This document shows positions 5,324-5,598 of a stretch of DNA of 5,598 nucleotides, one piece after another (the stretch's first letter is position 1; every line of letters begins with the position of its first letter). Below the pieces are notes generated by a model. The model worked only from the letters and a program-made list of their open reading frames with translations, searched no databases and was not told where the DNA came from. The stretch is from JAWWPY01 sp033854735. GTDB lineage: Bacteria > Actinomycetota > Actinomycetes > Streptosporangiales > Streptosporangiaceae. A program made the position numbers and the translations under genes. The stretch is from NCBI GenBank assembly GCA_033854735.1, contig JAWWPY010000542.1, positions 1-5,598 on the forward strand, given 5' to 3'.

Positions 5324-5404
5324 CCGATACCGGGCCTGGCGGGCATCGCGCCGATACCGGGCCCGGCGGGCATCGCGCCGATACCGGGCCGGGCGGGCAT
5401 CGCG
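5324..5404. repeat. Three 27-bp tandem repeats upstream of the pilin promoter
   Basis: Units lie at 5324-5350, 5351-5377 and 5378-5404 and start CCGATACCGGGCC. They are identical except at the centre, which reads CCTGGC, CCCGGC and CCGGGC. Each unit is an imperfect inverted repeat (CGATACC ... GGCATCG). The array ends about 20 bp before the -10 region of the pilin gene. Read on the minus strand it gives MPARPGIGA repeats, which I do not consider coding. Candidate roles are a multi-copy protein-binding site or an inert tandem repeat. Confidence 0.85.
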
Positions 5405-5423
5405 CAGAATCAACTACAAAGCG

Positions 5424-5445
5424 TGATAGTATCAACACCAGGTGT
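5424..5445 (+). promoter_or_regulatory. Extended -10 promoter of the pilin gene overlapped by two abutting palindromes
   Basis: TAGTAT (5427-5432) preceded by TGA gives an extended -10 motif (TGnTAnnnT); no clear -35 is seen, as is usual for this promoter type. Transcription would begin near 5439-5440, leaving a leader of about 37 nt with a good ribosome binding site. TGATA-G-TATCA (5424-5434) covers the -10 box, and ACACC-A-GGTGT (5435-5445) covers the start site. Both have 5-bp arms around one base and touch end to end, which suggests repressor operators. Confidence 0.55.
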
Positions 5446-5476
5446 AATCAGTGCACCACCTTGGAAGGGATCTCAG

Positions 5477-5598
5477 ATGCTCAGGTACTACGTCTACATG
5501 ATGAACTTCCTCACCCGACCGCTGTCCCGAGACGACCGCGGCGCGACTGCCGTTGAGTACGGCCTGATGGTGGCGCTGATCGCGGCGGTCATCGTGGT
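5477..5598 (+). CDS. Flp-family type IVb pilin (partial, cut by window end)
   Basis: The first 40 codons of a small prepilin of the Flp/Fap family, the major subunit of tad-type pili used for adhesion and surface colonisation. The 22-residue leader ends in RG and is followed by ATAVEYGLMVALIAAVIVV. Gly22 is the expected cleavage position for a TadV-type prepilin peptidase; the new +5 residue is the conserved Glu27, followed by Tyr28, and the hydrophobic stretch is the start of the single membrane/assembly helix. Full-length members are usually about 55-75 residues, so only about 20-30 residues lie beyond the edge. ATG 5477 is preceded by GGAAGGGA (5463-5470) with a 6-nt gap, a strong ribosome binding site. 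Two further in-frame ATGs (codons 8 and 9) lack such a site. Its own promoter and an upstream terminator make it the likely first gene of a tad operon continuing to the right. Confidence 0.93.
   Translation, partial: MLRYYVYMMNFLTRPLSRDDRGATAVEYGLMVALIAAVIV

Noticed and set aside
5089..5438. Minus-strand open frames over the 27-bp repeats encoding MPARPGIGA or CPPGPVSAR repeats
   Set aside because: They arise because 27 is divisible by 3 and the DNA is GC-rich; they run across the terminator and into the regulator gene, lack a ribosome binding site and have no recognisable domain.

Overview
The window is GC-rich DNA with dense G/C-ending codons, a GTG start, a mycobacterial-type methionine aminopeptidase, a response regulator–PIG-L fusion and a Flp-type pilin gene. 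Together these point to a high-GC actinobacterium, probably a soil or filamentous lineage. The genus cannot be fixed from this sequence. I see no rRNA, tRNA, CRISPR array, transposase or phage gene.

Layout. Left edge: a G-rich GGGGCTA repeat sits at the stop codon of map (18-866, minus), a type I methionine aminopeptidase. Head to head with map, with start codons only 14 bp apart, is a small conserved-looking gene (881-1069, plus) encoding a 62-residue protein with a Cys/His cluster. Next come two co-directional paralogues (1156-2085 and 2163-3008, plus), each made of two tandem YbjQ-like (heavy-metal-binding/UPF0145-type) modules. They end tail to tail, 22 bp apart, with a minus-strand PEP mutase/isocitrate lyase superfamily gene (3031 to about 3948). 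The 5' end of that gene carries a 15-bp tandem repeat that multiplies its start codon.

An AT-rich island (about 4061-4101) holds the likely promoter of the divergent plus-strand gene 4161-5219, which encodes a receiver domain fused to a PIG-L deacetylase-like domain. This is the most interesting protein here. The zinc-ligand positions of the PIG-L domain look intact, but both residues expected to do acid/base chemistry are substituted (Asp to Gly and His to Gln), so it may be a phosphorylation-controlled pseudoenzyme or binding module. The gene is followed by a small hairpin and then a 28-bp perfect palindrome with a T-tract, a strong terminator. Beyond it lie three 27-bp tandem repeats, an extended -10 promoter covered by two abutting palindromes, and the start of a Flp-type pilin gene (5477 to the window end). 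That gene is probably the first of a tad pilus locus outside the window.

Functional links are limited. The two YbjQ-like genes probably form one unit. The response regulator fusion and the pilin gene are separated by a terminator and so are likely separate transcription units. The other genes look like housekeeping or stand-alone functions.
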